A stretch of DNA of 64,000 bases from Pseudomonas sp. LD120 (GCF_009861525.1 NZ_WVHL01000003.1:496001-560000); one strand, 5' to 3'. Positions 53,693 through 62,692 are shown, counted from the first letter of the stretch. Translations and numbers: made by a program. Notes: generated by a model not told the origin, from the sequence alone.

Positions 53693-53739
53693 AAAGGACC
53701 GTTTGTCACCCTTGGGCCAAGGGTGGCAAACGGTCCTTT
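53693..53739 (-). terminator. Very long terminator hairpin between prc and the EAL-GGDEF gene
   Basis: AAAGGACCGTTTG-T-CACCCTTGG pairs with CCAAGGGTG-G-CAAACGGTCCTTT over 23 bp with one wobble, and a T run follows on the minus strand. It ends the prc transcript. Confidence 0.88.
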
Positions 53740-53808
53740 ATTTCACGACAGAATGATGACTGTTTAATGACGGTCCGGGGAGCGACCGAATTAAATCGAC
53801 ATGCTCAT

Positions 53809-55893
53809 TTAGTGCTTGGCTACCGAGGTGCTGAGTTTCAGATAGTCCAGCAGAATCCGCCCGGTCTCACTCAGGTAGGCATCATCTTCCGGTTTGGTTT
53901 TATCCGGCTCGGCAGCGGCCAGTGCGTCTTCGTCTTCTTTCTTCAGTTCTTTCAACGGCTCTTCGCCCTTGGCCTTGCGCCGAGTGTTTTCCAGGGCCAG
54001 TTGCTTGGCTTCGATGTCGGCGTGCTGTGCACGGCGATCGGCCTCGTTGAGGCTGACGGTTTTTTCCGCCATCAACTTTTGCGCCAGCGCCAGTTTGTCG
54101 CGGATGAACACGAACTCGGCATCTTTCGCCGAGCGGCTTTCATGATCAGCTTTGAGCTGCGCCAGGAAGGGTCTGAACGGGTCCATTGCGGGCTTGATGG
54201 CCGGGCGAATGGTGTCCCAAGGCATGGCTTCAGGCAGTGCGCTTTCGCCAATCTCTTTGGTGTCGATGATCGACGGATAGTCGATGTCCGGCAGTACCCC
54301 CTGATGCTGGGTGCTCTGCCCGGAAACCCGGTAGAACTTGGCCAGGGTCAGTTTCAGTTCGCCATGGTTAAGCGGCTGGATGGTCTGCACGGTACCTTTA
54401 CCGAAGGTCTGGCCACCGATAATCAGTGCGCGGTGGTAGTCCTGCATGGCGCCGGCGAAAATCTCCGACGCCGATGCCGACAGACGGTTGACCAACAGCG
54501 CCATTGGGCCTTTGTAGAAGGCGCCAGGATTTTCATCCTCCAGCACATCCACGCGACCGTCGGCGTTGCGTACCAGTACGGTCGGGCCTTTGTCGATGAA
54601 CAGGCTGGTCAGTTCGGTGGCTTCCTGAAGGGAGCCGCCGCCGTTGTTGCGCAGGTCGATGACCACGCCATCGACCTTGTCTTTCTGCAACTCGGTCAGT
54701 AGCTTCTTCACGTCGCGTGTGGTGCTCTTGTAGTTCGGATCACCGGCACGGAAGGCTTTGAAGTCCAGGTAGAAAGCCGGGATCTCGATCACCCCGAGCT
54801 TGTAGTTCTTGCCATCTTGCTTGAGGTTGAGGATCGACTTCTTCACCGCCTGATCTTCGAGCTTCACCGCTTCGCGAATGATGGGCACGATCTTGCTGGT
54901 TTGATCGTTGGGTGCGTTGCTGGCTGGAATCACTTCCAGGCGCACCAAAGTACCTTTCGGGCCACGGATCAGTTTGACCACTTCGTCCAGGCGCCAGCCC
55001 ACGACGTCGACCATTTCCTTGTTGCCCTGAGCGACACCGATGATCTTGTCAGCGGGAGCCACTTGCTTGGTCTTATCCGCCGGTCCGGCCGGTACCAGGC
55101 GCACGACCTTGACCTGGTCGTTGTCGCTCTGCAACACGGCGCCGATACCTTCCAGCGACAGGCTCATGTTGATGTCGAAGTTTTCCGCGCTGTCGGGCGA
55201 CAGGTAGTTGGTGTGCGGGTCGTATGACATGGCGAAGGTGTTGATGTAGGCCTGGAAGATGTCCTCGGCCCGGGTTTGGTTCAGACGCGCCAATTGATTC
55301 TTGTAACGCTTGGTGAGCGTCTCTTGAATCTGCTTGGAGTCCTTGCCGGCAATCTTCATCCGCAGCACTTCGTCCTTGACGCGTTTGCGCCACAGATCGT
55401 CGAGTTGGGCGGTGGTCTTGAGCCAAGGCGCGTCCTTGCGGTCTACCAGCAAGGTTTCCTTGGCGCTGAAGTCGATCTTGTCGACGCCTTGGTTGAGTTC
55501 CGCGAGGGCGAAGTCCAGACGCGCTTTGACCCGGTCCAGATACCGCTTGTAGATGGTGAACCCGGCGTTCAGGTCGCCGCTCTTGAGGAAGTCGTCAAAC
55601 TGGGTTTTCCATTTATCGAATTCCGCGACATCGCTGGCCAGGAAGTAGCTGCGCGAAGGATCCAGTAGTTTCAGGTAGCTGTCATAGATGATCACCGAGC
55701 GCGCATCATCCAGCGGTGGTTTGCTGTAATGGTGACGTTTGAGCAGTTCAACGACATTGAGGCTGGCAATTACCTCATCGCGATCGGGCTGAAGGTTGTC
55801 CCAGCTATTGGCTGCGAACGTATTGGTCGACATCGGCAGCAGGCCGAAACCAATGAAAAGAGCGAGGGCGGTGCTGGGGAACAAATGCTTCAT
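53809..55893 (-). CDS. prc: Carboxy-terminal processing protease Prc (Tsp)
   Basis: A 694-residue periplasmic serine protease with signal peptide from the ATG at 55893 (MKHLFPSTALALFIGFGLLP). An in-frame ATG at 55926 is an alternative. It has an N-terminal helical domain, a PDZ domain (about 255-330), the S41 core and a C-terminal DUF3340 tail. The catalytic serine is in NRLSASASEIFAGAMQDYHR (about 474) and the lysine in GQTFGKGTVQTIQ (about 498). DGVVIDLRNNGGGSLQEATE is also typical. Prc degrades or processes envelope proteins, including anti-sigma factors and murein hydrolases in pseudomonads. Confidence 0.96.
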   Translation of the reverse strand: MKHLFPSTALALFIGFGLLPMSTNTFAANSWDNLQPDRDEVIASLNVVELLKRHHYSKPPLDDARSVIIYDSYLKLLDPSRSYFLASDVAEFDKWKTQFDDFLKSGDLNAGFTIYKRYLDRVKARLDFALAELNQGVDKIDFSAKETLLVDRKDAPWLKTTAQLDDLWRKRVKDEVLRMKIAGKDSKQIQETLTKRYKNQLARLNQTRAEDIFQAYINTFAMSYDPHTNYLSPDSAENFDINMSLSLEGIGAVLQSDNDQVKVVRLVPAGPADKTKQVAPADKIIGVAQGNKEMVDVVGWRLDEVVKLIRGPKGTLVRLEVIPASNAPNDQTSKIVPIIREAVKLEDQAVKKSILNLKQDGKNYKLGVIEIPAFYLDFKAFRAGDPNYKSTTRDVKKLLTELQKDKVDGVVIDLRNNGGGSLQEATELTSLFIDKGPTVLVRNADGRVDVLEDENPGAFYKGPMALLVNRLSASASEIFAGAMQDYHRALIIGGQTFGKGTVQTIQPLNHGELKLTLAKFYRVSGQSTQHQGVLPDIDYPSIIDTKEIGESALPEAMPWDTIRPAIKPAMDPFRPFLAQLKADHESRSAKDAEFVFIRDKLALAQKLMAEKTVSLNEADRRAQHADIEAKQLALENTRRKAKGEEPLKELKKEDEDALAAAEPDKTKPEDDAYLSETGRILLDYLKLSTSVAKH

Positions 55894-55978
55894 GCTGATT
55901 CGACGCGGGGGCAATTGATAACGCATATTAGGCCGTCTTTGAAGTCGCCGGTTCCGTAAAGGGCCGGTCGCATAATGC

Positions 55979-56006
55979 AAAAAGCCCGGTGCTACCGCTC
56001 CGGGCT
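55979..56006 (-). terminator. Terminator-like hairpin between prc and the quinone oxidoreductase gene
   Basis: AGCCCGG / CCGGGCT with a short loop is followed by TTTTT on the minus strand. It lies upstream of prc, not downstream of any minus-strand gene nearby. Confidence 0.65.
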
Positions 56007-56032
56007 CAGTCCAGACTCACTATGGAGGCACT

Positions 56033-56995
56033 GTGAAAGCATTGCAAGGCGTTGAAGGTCATGTGGAGTGGGTTGAAGAACCAAGCCCGTCCTGTGATGT
56101 AGGGCAAGTCCGTATTCGCGTGGCGGCTGCGGGTCTTAATCGGGCTGATCTGCTGCAGCGAGCCGGACTTTATCCGCCGCCTCCGGGAGCCAGCCCGATC
56201 CTGGGCCTGGAGTGCTCCGGGATTATCAGCGAAGTAGGCCCGGGTTCGTCCTGGCAGATCGGCGATCGGGTGTGCGCGCTGCTGGCCGGTGGCGGCATGG
56301 CCGAGGAAGTGGTGGTGGATGCGCGCCATGTGCTGCCGGTCCCTGAGGGGCTGTCCCTGGTCGAGGCAGCGGCATTGCCCGAGGTCTACGCCACCGCCTG
56401 GCTCAACCTGTTCCAACTGGCGGCACTCAAGCCCGGGGAGAAGGTACTGTTGCACGCCGGGGCCAGTGGTGTCGGTTCGGCGGCCATTCAACTGTGCAAG
56501 GCGTTCGGCAATCCGTGTTGGGTCAGTGTCGGTTCCGCTGATCGTCTGGCCTATTGCGAAAGCCTGGGTGCCCAGGGCGGCGTGGTGCGCACCGATGGCC
56601 TGGAGGCGCTACGGGACTTTGGTCCGTTCGATGTCGTCCTTGATCCGGTAGGAGCCAATTACGCGGCCGATAACATCAAGTTGCTGGCCGTGGATGGGCG
56701 TTGGGTGTTGATTGGCTTGATGGGGGGGCGCGAAGCGCAATTGGACCTGGCCCAGGTTCTGGCCAAGCGCATCCAGTTGCTGGGCTCGACCCTGCGCAGC
56801 CGCAACGAGCAGTTCAAGGCCGACCTGCTGAGCGACCTTGGGCAAAATGTCTGGCCGCTGTTTACTGAAGGGCGTCTGAGCCCGCAACTGGCCAAGACCT
56901 TCCCGATTCAGGACGCTGAAGCCGCCTTTGCCGAACTGGCGACCAATAAGGTGTCGGGCAAGCTGGTGCTGGTGATCGACCCCAGCCTGACCTGA
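56033..56995 (+). CDS. NAD(P)H-quinone oxidoreductase (zeta-crystallin/PIG3 type)
   Basis: A 320-residue zinc-free medium-chain dehydrogenase. The start is MKALQGVEGHVEWVEEPSPS. Typical stretches are LNRADLLQRAGLYPPPPGAS, ILGLECSGIISEVGPG, VLLHAGASGVGSAAIQLCKA (nucleotide-binding) and WVLIGLMGGREAQLDLAQVL. No catalytic or structural zinc cysteines are present. PIG3/TP53I3-like enzymes reduce quinones with NADPH. It is divergent from prc and is followed by a REP-like repeat. Confidence 0.93.
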   Translation: MKALQGVEGHVEWVEEPSPSCDVGQVRIRVAAAGLNRADLLQRAGLYPPPPGASPILGLECSGIISEVGPGSSWQIGDRVCALLAGGGMAEEVVVDARHVLPVPEGLSLVEAAALPEVYATAWLNLFQLAALKPGEKVLLHAGASGVGSAAIQLCKAFGNPCWVSVGSADRLAYCESLGAQGGVVRTDGLEALRDFGPFDVVLDPVGANYAADNIKLLAVDGRWVLIGLMGGREAQLDLAQVLAKRIQLLGSTLRSRNEQFKADLLSDLGQNVWPLFTEGRLSPQLAKTFPIQDAEAAFAELATNKVSGKLVLVIDPSLT

Positions 56996-56998
56996 ACC

Positions 56999-57068
56999 CT
57001 GCAGGAGCAGGCCTGCCGGCGAAGGGAGCGTCAGGCCTGAGAGCCGTTCGCTGGCAGCCAGCTCCTGT
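56999..57068. repeat. REP pair (REPIN-like) palindrome
   Basis: GCAGGAGCAGGCCTGCCGGC (from 57001), followed by GAAGG, and CGTTCGCTGGCAGCCAGCTC (57045-57064), followed by CTGTAC, are inverted imperfect copies of the Pseudomonas REP motif, separated by about 20 bp. They lie in the extragenic gap between convergent genes, as REPs usually do. Confidence 0.75.
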
Positions 57069-57098
57069 ACAAGCCAGCTTCGGGGACCTGGGGACGGG

Positions 57099-57752
57099 TC
57101 ACTTCCAGTGATGGATCAGCCAGCCGGCCTTCTCGGCGTGTTCGCGCAATACCGGGTCCGGGTTCACCACTTGCGGATGATCCACGCGCAGCAGCAACGG
57201 CAGGTCGTTGCGCGAGTCGGAGTAGAAGGTTGCGCCTTCCAGGTTTTCTTCCTCGGCATCCAGCCATTCCAGCAGACGGGTGATCTTGCCTTCGCGGTAA
57301 GTCAGGGTGCCAACGGTGCGGCCGCTGTAGACCCCATGTTGCACTTCCAGCTCGATGCCCAGCACTTCGTCGATGCCCAGGCGGGCCGCAATCGGTTTCA
57401 CCAGATGGGTGCCCGAGGCCGAGATCACCAGGATCCGGTCGCCGGCCTGGCGATGGGCGGCAATGGCCTTGCAGGCATCACTGAAGATGATCGGTTCGAT
57501 TACCTCTTCGACCCAGGGCTCGACCAGGTGCGTGACCTCTTGCGGAGTGCGTCCGGTCATGGGCTCCAGGCTGAAATCCATGAACTCCTCCATGGCCAGC
57601 TTGCCGTGGCTGTAGGCGTCCATCAGTTCATGGTTGCGGCGCATGAACGATTCGCTGTCGACCCAGCCCAAGCGCCCCATCTGTTCGCTCCAGAGGGTGG
57701 CGCAGTCGCCGTGAATCAACGTTTCGTCCAGATCAAAAATTGCCAAGGCCAT
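57099..57752 (-). CDS. HAD-IB family phosphatase (SerB-like)
   Basis: A 217-residue HAD hydrolase. The nucleophile motif is LAIFDLDETLIHGD, motif II is ILVISASGTHLVKP, and motif IV YSDSRNDLPLL. The cap region resembles the SerB/histidinol-phosphatase-like HAD-IB group. All catalytic aspartates are present. It lies 40 bp after the ABC ATPase gene on the same strand. It may act on phosphate esters released from the imported compound, or be an independent phosphoserine/histidinol-phosphate phosphatase. Confidence 0.9.
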   Translation of the reverse strand: MALAIFDLDETLIHGDCATLWSEQMGRLGWVDSESFMRRNHELMDAYSHGKLAMEEFMDFSLEPMTGRTPQEVTHLVEPWVEEVIEPIIFSDACKAIAAHRQAGDRILVISASGTHLVKPIAARLGIDEVLGIELEVQHGVYSGRTVGTLTYREGKITRLLEWLDAEEENLEGATFYSDSRNDLPLLLRVDHPQVVNPDPVLREHAEKAGWLIHHWK

Positions 57753-57792
57753 CAGTGCAGTTCTCTCTTCAACATCAATTGTGTGAAAGGCA

Positions 57793-58782
57793 TCAGGCTA
57801 CCTCACACAGGGCTGTCGGATCGATGCAAAGCCCCAGGCGTTGTCCGTTGGCGTGCAGATCATCGGCGGAGCGGTTGAGCACATCGACCACCAGTTCCAC
57901 CCCGCGGGCCTCGACCCGATAACGGATCACGTTGCCCAGCAGGCTGTGGCTGCGAATCAGCGCATCAAGTTGGCCGTCCTTGCGCAGTTCGATGGCTTCC
58001 GGGCGAATGGCGATACGCCCCTTGATCGGGCGTTGCAACAGCTTGCTGGCACTTTCGGCGTCCAACAGGTTGTAGTTGCCGATAAAACCGGCGGCGAAAG
58101 CATCGACTGGTGCGGTGTAGAGGGTCTCGGCATCACCACTCTGGACGATCTTGCCCTGGTTCATCAGGAAGATCCGGTCGGACATGGTCAGGGCTTCTTC
58201 CTGATCATGGGTGACGAAGATGGTTGTCAAACCCAGCTCGCGCTGGATGTTGCGGATTTGTTCGCGCAGGTGTTTGCGGATGCGCGCGTCCAGGGCCGAC
58301 AGCGGCTCGTCCAGCAACAGCAGGCGTGGCCGGGTCACCAGCGAGCGAGCCAGGGCCACCCGTTGGCACTGGCCACCGGACAGTTGGTGTGGGTAGCGGC
58401 TGGCGAAGTCATGCAGCTCCACCAGTTCCAAGGCTTCCAATACGCGCTTGCGACTGTCGTCGGCTTTGACTTTTTGCATGCGCAGGCCGAAAGCGACGTT
58501 CTGCTCCACGGTCATATTGGGAAACAGCGCATAGCTTTGGAACACCATGCCGATCCCGCGTTTCTGCGGGCTCAGCGGCACGATGTCCTGGCCATCAAGG
58601 AGAATTTTGCCGTCATCCACCGGCGTCAGGCCGGCAATGCAGCGCAGCAGGGTAGATTTGCCGCAGCCAGAAGGTCCCAGCAGGGTGACGAATTCGCCTT
58701 TGCGGATTTCGCAGTTGATGTCGCTGAACACCGTGGTGCCGGCATAGTGTTTTTTTAGGTGTTGGACGCTGACGAAGCTCAT
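57793..58782 (-). CDS. ABC transporter ATP-binding protein (spermidine/phosphonate type)
   Basis: A 329-residue ATPase. Walker A is LLGPSGCGKSTLLRCIAGL, the signature is HQLSGGQCQRVALARSL, Walker B is LLLLDEPLSALDARIRKHLR, and the H-loop is TIFVTHDQEEALTM. A C-terminal TOBE-like domain follows (about 250-329). It belongs to the PotA/FbpC-like import ATPases. Its ATG overlaps the stop of the permease gene by 4 bp. Confidence 0.95.
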   Translation of the reverse strand: MSFVSVQHLKKHYAGTTVFSDINCEIRKGEFVTLLGPSGCGKSTLLRCIAGLTPVDDGKILLDGQDIVPLSPQKRGIGMVFQSYALFPNMTVEQNVAFGLRMQKVKADDSRKRVLEALELVELHDFASRYPHQLSGGQCQRVALARSLVTRPRLLLLDEPLSALDARIRKHLREQIRNIQRELGLTTIFVTHDQEEALTMSDRIFLMNQGKIVQSGDAETLYTAPVDAFAAGFIGNYNLLDAESASKLLQRPIKGRIAIRPEAIELRKDGQLDALIRSHSLLGNVIRYRVEARGVELVVDVLNRSADDLHANGQRLGLCIDPTALCEVA

Positions 58783-59579
58783 TGGCTTTTGTCCTTGTTC
58801 AAGATGTTGGCGGCCCAGGTGAGCAGCAGCACGAAGAAGAAGTAGGAAATCACCAGGGCGCTGGTGAAGTGGCCGCTGCTGTTGCGCATGTTGTTCAGGT
58901 AGACCTGCAGGGTTTCATAGCGGGTTCCGACCAGGATATTGGCGAACACGAACTCGCCGAACAGGAACGAGAAGGACAGCAACAGCGCGACCATCAGGCC
59001 TTTACGCAGGTTTGGCAGCACCACCAGGAACGCCGCCTGCCAGGTGCTGGCGCCGAGCAGTTGGGCGGCGTCCATCAGATCCCGCAGGTTGATCGCCTGC
59101 AAATTGTTGGTGATGGCCCGGTACATGAAAGGCAGTGCCACGGTGAAGTAACAGCCGATCAGGATCCAGGGCGTACCCACCATGGCGAAGGGGCCAGAGC
59201 CGTAGAGCTGCAGCAGGCCCACCGAAGACACCACGGGGGGCACCGCGAAGGGCAGCAGGATCAGGATGTTCATCAGCGCATCGAGCTTGGGGAAGTGGTA
59301 ATGCACCACGAACAGCAGCGGCAGGATCAGCACCACCGACAGCACCAGCGCACCGACGCAGACCAGCAGCGACTGGCCGAAGGCATTGAGAAAGCGCGGA
59401 TCACTCCATAGCTGCAGGTACCACTTGAAGGTGAAGCCGCTGGGCAGGATGGTCGCCGACCAGCTACTGGCGATGGAGTAGACGAGGGTACCCAGCAGCG
59501 GCAGCAGCAGGATGAAGAACAACAGATAGACCACGAAACGATGGTAGAGGGCCGAGGGGCCGGGTTCAGCGCGAGACAT
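58779..59579 (-). CDS. ABC transporter permease 2
   Basis: A 266-residue inner-membrane permease with six helices and the binding-protein-dependent motif near LRDLMDAAQLLGASTWQAAF (EAA loop equivalent). It pairs with the permease encoded upstream, which it overlaps by 14 bp. The family is PotC-like. Confidence 0.94.
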   Translation of the reverse strand: MSRAEPGPSALYHRFVVYLLFFILLLPLLGTLVYSIASSWSATILPSGFTFKWYLQLWSDPRFLNAFGQSLLVCVGALVLSVVLILPLLFVVHYHFPKLDALMNILILLPFAVPPVVSSVGLLQLYGSGPFAMVGTPWILIGCYFTVALPFMYRAITNNLQAINLRDLMDAAQLLGASTWQAAFLVVLPNLRKGLMVALLLSFSFLFGEFVFANILVGTRYETLQVYLNNMRNSSGHFTSALVISYFFFVLLLTWAANILNKDKSQ

Positions 59580-60411
59580 GGTAGCTCCTCTTTAGCAGCA
59601 ACTGATGGACGATGGTCACCAGGGTCATCAGCGCCACCAGCACCACCGCCAGAGCGCTGGCCATGTTTGGATCCAGGGAGATGTCCCCGGAAACCATGGC
59701 GGCGATGCGGATCGGCAGTACGTTGAAGTTGCCGGTGGTCAAGGCATAGACCGTGGCGTAGGCCCCTAGTGCGTTGGCCAGCAGGATCACGAAAGTACCC
59801 AGCAGCGCCGGGGTCAGCACCGGCAGGCCGATGTGTCGCCAGAACTGCCAGCCATTGGCGCCCAGCAGCGCGGCGGACTCACGCCAGTCTTCGCGCAGGG
59901 CGTCAAATGCCGGGTATAGCAGCAGCACGCCCAAGGGGATCTGGAAGTAGGTGTAGAGGATGATCAACCCGGTCTTGGAGTACAGGTTGAAGTCCTGAAT
60001 GATCCCCGACTGCTTGAGCATGAGGGTGATGGCGCCGTTGAAACCCAACAGGATGATGAAGGCAAAGGCCAGGGGCACGCCGGAGAAGTTGCTGGTCATG
60101 TTGGCGAAGGCGTTGACGAAGTTGCGCAGTCGGGAGTCCACACGGCGCAGCGAGTAGCTGCCCAGTACCGCGATGATGATGCCGAACACGCTGGACCAGA
60201 AACTGATCTCCAGGCTGTACTGGATCGCCTGTCGGTAAAACTTCGAGCTGAAGATCTTGTTGAAGTTGGCCAGGCCCCAGCCGAACTCTTGCGACTGCAC
60301 GCTGTTGATCAGCACCCACACCAGGGGCGCAATCTGGAACACGATGAAAAACACAGCGAACGGCACCAGGCACAGAGCGGCGAGCCATTTGCCTCGGATG
60401 ACTGAATTCAC
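59566..60411 (-). CDS. ABC transporter permease 1
   Basis: A 281-residue permease from the GTG at 60411 (VNSVIRGKWLAALCLVPFAV), which overlaps the upstream stop (GTGA). The frame continues upstream for 120 codons, but that is a shadow of the phosphatase-superfamily gene. It has six hydrophobic helices and the EAA-type loop LREDWRESAALLGANGWQFW. It is PotB-like and forms the channel with permease 2. Confidence 0.93.
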   Translation of the reverse strand: MNSVIRGKWLAALCLVPFAVFFIVFQIAPLVWVLINSVQSQEFGWGLANFNKIFSSKFYRQAIQYSLEISFWSSVFGIIIAVLGSYSLRRVDSRLRNFVNAFANMTSNFSGVPLAFAFIILLGFNGAITLMLKQSGIIQDFNLYSKTGLIILYTYFQIPLGVLLLYPAFDALREDWRESAALLGANGWQFWRHIGLPVLTPALLGTFVILLANALGAYATVYALTTGNFNVLPIRIAAMVSGDISLDPNMASALAVVLVALMTLVTIVHQLLLKRSYHVSR

Positions 60412-61214
60412 TTCAACAGCTCCCGGCAGAAAGGTTTGTCGTGGGCCACGCCGAGCAACTGGCAAACCGTACCGCACAGTTGGGTCTGTTTGGGCGCGGC
60501 CGAGGGATCGAAACTGAAGGCGTCGCCCAGGACGAACAGCGGGACTTCCCGCTCTTCGGCCAGCAGACCGTTGTGGGAGCGGTCGTTGTTCATGCCGTGG
60601 TCGGCGGTCACCAGAACCTGATAGCCGGCGTCGAGCCAGCCCTGCAGGTAGTCGGCGAGGATAATGTCTGCCGAGCGCGCGCTGTTGCGGTACTGGGCGC
60701 TGTCGAGGCCGTGCTTGTGTCCGGCGTCGTCGATGTTCATCGGATGCACCAGGAGCAGGTTCGGCTGATGGCACAGGCGCAGGTGTTCCGCGTCGGCGAA
60801 CACATGAGAGTCCGGGTAGTGATCGCTCCAGTAGAAGTGGCCGTACTGGATTGGCCGATCGGGGTGGGCGGTGTGCCGGTCTTGCGCGGCATTGAAAGGC
60901 GTGCGGTTGTAGAGTTCGCTGACCCAGTGGTAAGCCGCGGCGGCGGTGGTCAGGCCGGCATCGCGTGCGTAGTGGAACATGCTGCGTTGGGTGGACAGGC
61001 GCGAGACATTGTTGTGCACGATGCCGCTGTCAATCGGGGCGACACCGGTGAGGATGCATTCATACAGCGGACGGGACAGCGAGGGCAATTCGCATTGCAG
61101 TTTGTACAGCGCGGCGCGACCTGCGCCGGCATAGGCTTGCAGGTGGCCCAAGGTGTGTTGGGCAACGGTGTAGTTGAGGCCGTCGAGCACGACAAGAATG
61201 ACGTTGTGCTTCAT
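60408..61214 (-). CDS. Alkaline-phosphatase-superfamily hydrolase (type I phosphodiesterase-like)
   Basis: A 268-residue protein without a signal peptide, so probably cytoplasmic. Metal-site motifs of the superfamily are visible: ILVVLDGLNYTVAQ (first Asp), LPSLSRPLYECILTGV (nucleophile Ser/Thr region), NIDDAGHKHGLDS and VLVTADHGMNNDRSHNG. Members include phosphonoacetate hydrolase and nucleotide pyrophosphatase/phosphodiesterases. Placed inside an ABC operon, it probably cleaves the imported organophosphorus compound. The exact bond cannot be told. Confidence 0.87.
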   Translation of the reverse strand: MKHNVILVVLDGLNYTVAQHTLGHLQAYAGAGRAALYKLQCELPSLSRPLYECILTGVAPIDSGIVHNNVSRLSTQRSMFHYARDAGLTTAAAAYHWVSELYNRTPFNAAQDRHTAHPDRPIQYGHFYWSDHYPDSHVFADAEHLRLCHQPNLLLVHPMNIDDAGHKHGLDSAQYRNSARSADIILADYLQGWLDAGYQVLVTADHGMNNDRSHNGLLAEEREVPLFVLGDAFSFDPSAAPKQTQLCGTVCQLLGVAHDKPFCRELLK

Positions 61215-61252
61215 AAGGCGGATGACTCCAGGATCAGGTGCGTCGTTAAAAG

Positions 61253-61282
61253 CCGCAGGAGCCGGCGAGCCGACGCCTGCGG
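61253..61282 (-). repeat. Intercistronic hairpin after the binding-protein gene
   Basis: CCGCAGG and CCTGCGG frame GAGCCGGCGAGCCGACG, a stable stem without a T run. It sits between the binding-protein gene and the phosphatase-superfamily gene. It could be a REP remnant or an RNA-stabilising element. Confidence 0.55.
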
Positions 61283-61290
61283 ATAGCGCC

Positions 61291-62358
61291 TTATTGCATG
61301 TTGATGATCACTTCTTCCTGCCACTTCTGCGGCAGGGCCTTGGAGGTTTTCTCCCAGGCATCGGCGTCCTTGACCGGGGTGACGTGTTTGTATTGCTCGT
61401 TGGGCAGCAGGTTGGCTTGAACGTCGGCCGGCAGGGTCAAGTGCTCCGCGCGGATCGGCCGGGCGTTGCCGCGTGCCAGATTGATCTGACCGGCGTCACT
61501 GAAGATGTATTCGCGGGTCAGCTTGGCGGCGTTGGGGTGCTTGGCGTATTTGTTGATGATGGTGGTGTAGCCGGAGATCACCGAGCCATCGGAGGGGATC
61601 AACACTTCGTAATCATCCTTGTTGACCATCTTGTTGCGATAGCTCAGGCCGTTGAAGTCCCAGACCACACCCACTTCCACTTCACCTTTCTCCATGGTGG
61701 CGATGGTCGGGTTGGCCAGGGAAAGGCGGCCCTGCTTGGCGATTTCAGCGAACATCAGCAGCGCTGGCTGAATGTTCTTTTCGTCACCACCCTTGGCAAT
61801 GGCAGCCGCCAGCACGCCGTTGGCAGCTTGGGCGGCGGTGCTCACGTCACCGATGGACACCTTGTACTTGCCTTTTTCCAGGTCGGCCCAGCTTTTCGGG
61901 GCTTCGGAGCCGTGCAGCAGCTTTTTGTTGATGATGAAGGCGATGGTGCCGGTGTAGGCCAGAGCCCAATTGCCGTCCTTGTCCTTGGCCCAGTCTGGAA
62001 CTTGAGCCCAAGTGCTTGGCTTGTACGGCTGGGCTACACCCTGTTTCACCGCAATCGGGCCGAACGCTGCGCCAACATCGCCGATATCGGCGCTGGCGTT
62101 GTCTTTCTCAGCGGCGAACTTGGCGATCTCCTGGGCCGAGCTCATGTCAGTGTCGATGTGCTTGAGGCCGTAGGTTTTAGCCAGGTCCTCCCATGTACCT
62201 CTCCAGTTGGCCCAGTCATCGGGCATGCCGACACTGTTGACGGTGCCTTCCGCTTTTGCAGCGGCTTCCAAGGTTTTCAAATCGTGATCAGCGGCCATGG
62301 CGGTGGTGCACATGGCAATGGTCGAGCCTAACAGTGAGGCCAGGAAAAGCTGTTTCAT
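61291..62358 (-). CDS. ABC transporter periplasmic substrate-binding protein
   Basis: A 355-residue binding protein with signal peptide MKQLFLASLLGSTIAMCTTA, cleaved near MAA. It belongs to the PotD/iron(III)-type extracellular binding family (KAEGTVNSVGMPDDWANWRG, FAAEKDNASADIGDVGAAFG, WALAYTGTIAFIINKKLL). It is the first gene of the import operon. A GntR/HutC-type operator-like site lies about 55 bp upstream of its ATG. Confidence 0.94.
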   Translation of the reverse strand: MKQLFLASLLGSTIAMCTTAMAADHDLKTLEAAAKAEGTVNSVGMPDDWANWRGTWEDLAKTYGLKHIDTDMSSAQEIAKFAAEKDNASADIGDVGAAFGPIAVKQGVAQPYKPSTWAQVPDWAKDKDGNWALAYTGTIAFIINKKLLHGSEAPKSWADLEKGKYKVSIGDVSTAAQAANGVLAAAIAKGGDEKNIQPALLMFAEIAKQGRLSLANPTIATMEKGEVEVGVVWDFNGLSYRNKMVNKDDYEVLIPSDGSVISGYTTIINKYAKHPNAAKLTREYIFSDAGQINLARGNARPIRAEHLTLPADVQANLLPNEQYKHVTPVKDADAWEKTSKALPQKWQEEVIINMQ

Positions 62359-62413
62359 CCGAAGCTCCTTTGGGCGTATTCAACGCTGCGTTTTATCGAC
62401 AGTCTTGCGGTGG

Positions 62414-62429
62414 ATTGGTCTAGGTCAGC
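62414..62429. promoter_or_regulatory. Candidate GntR/HutC operator, operon side
   Basis: ATTGGTCTAGGTCAGC resembles the HutC-subfamily consensus built on TGGTCTAGACCA. It lies 55 bp upstream of the binding-protein ATG. Confidence 0.6.
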
Positions 62430-62692
62430 AATACCTGAGCCAATTTAAGCTTGCTGAATGACACTTTGATGTCATTGCCCGCGCGAAGCGCTTGGATTTA
62501 GGCGCGGGATTGGAGCGGCGAGATAAGCGTAGCCCATGGAAAAACCCCAGGAATCCAGGGATCTGGCGGGCAAATTGCAGATGCTGGATTGGGTCTTTGG
62601 GCGGTGTTGTCATCGATCAGTCATGTGCAGTGCCTAGGCTCTGGATAGCGATGCAGGGCGCCGATCAGGCCGCTGCTGTGCCCTGAAACAGT

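Noticed and set aside
59566..60774. A 402-residue version of permease 1
   Set aside because: The first 120 codons overlap the phosphatase-superfamily gene in another frame and are Arg/Pro-rich. The coupled GTG at 60411 fits better.
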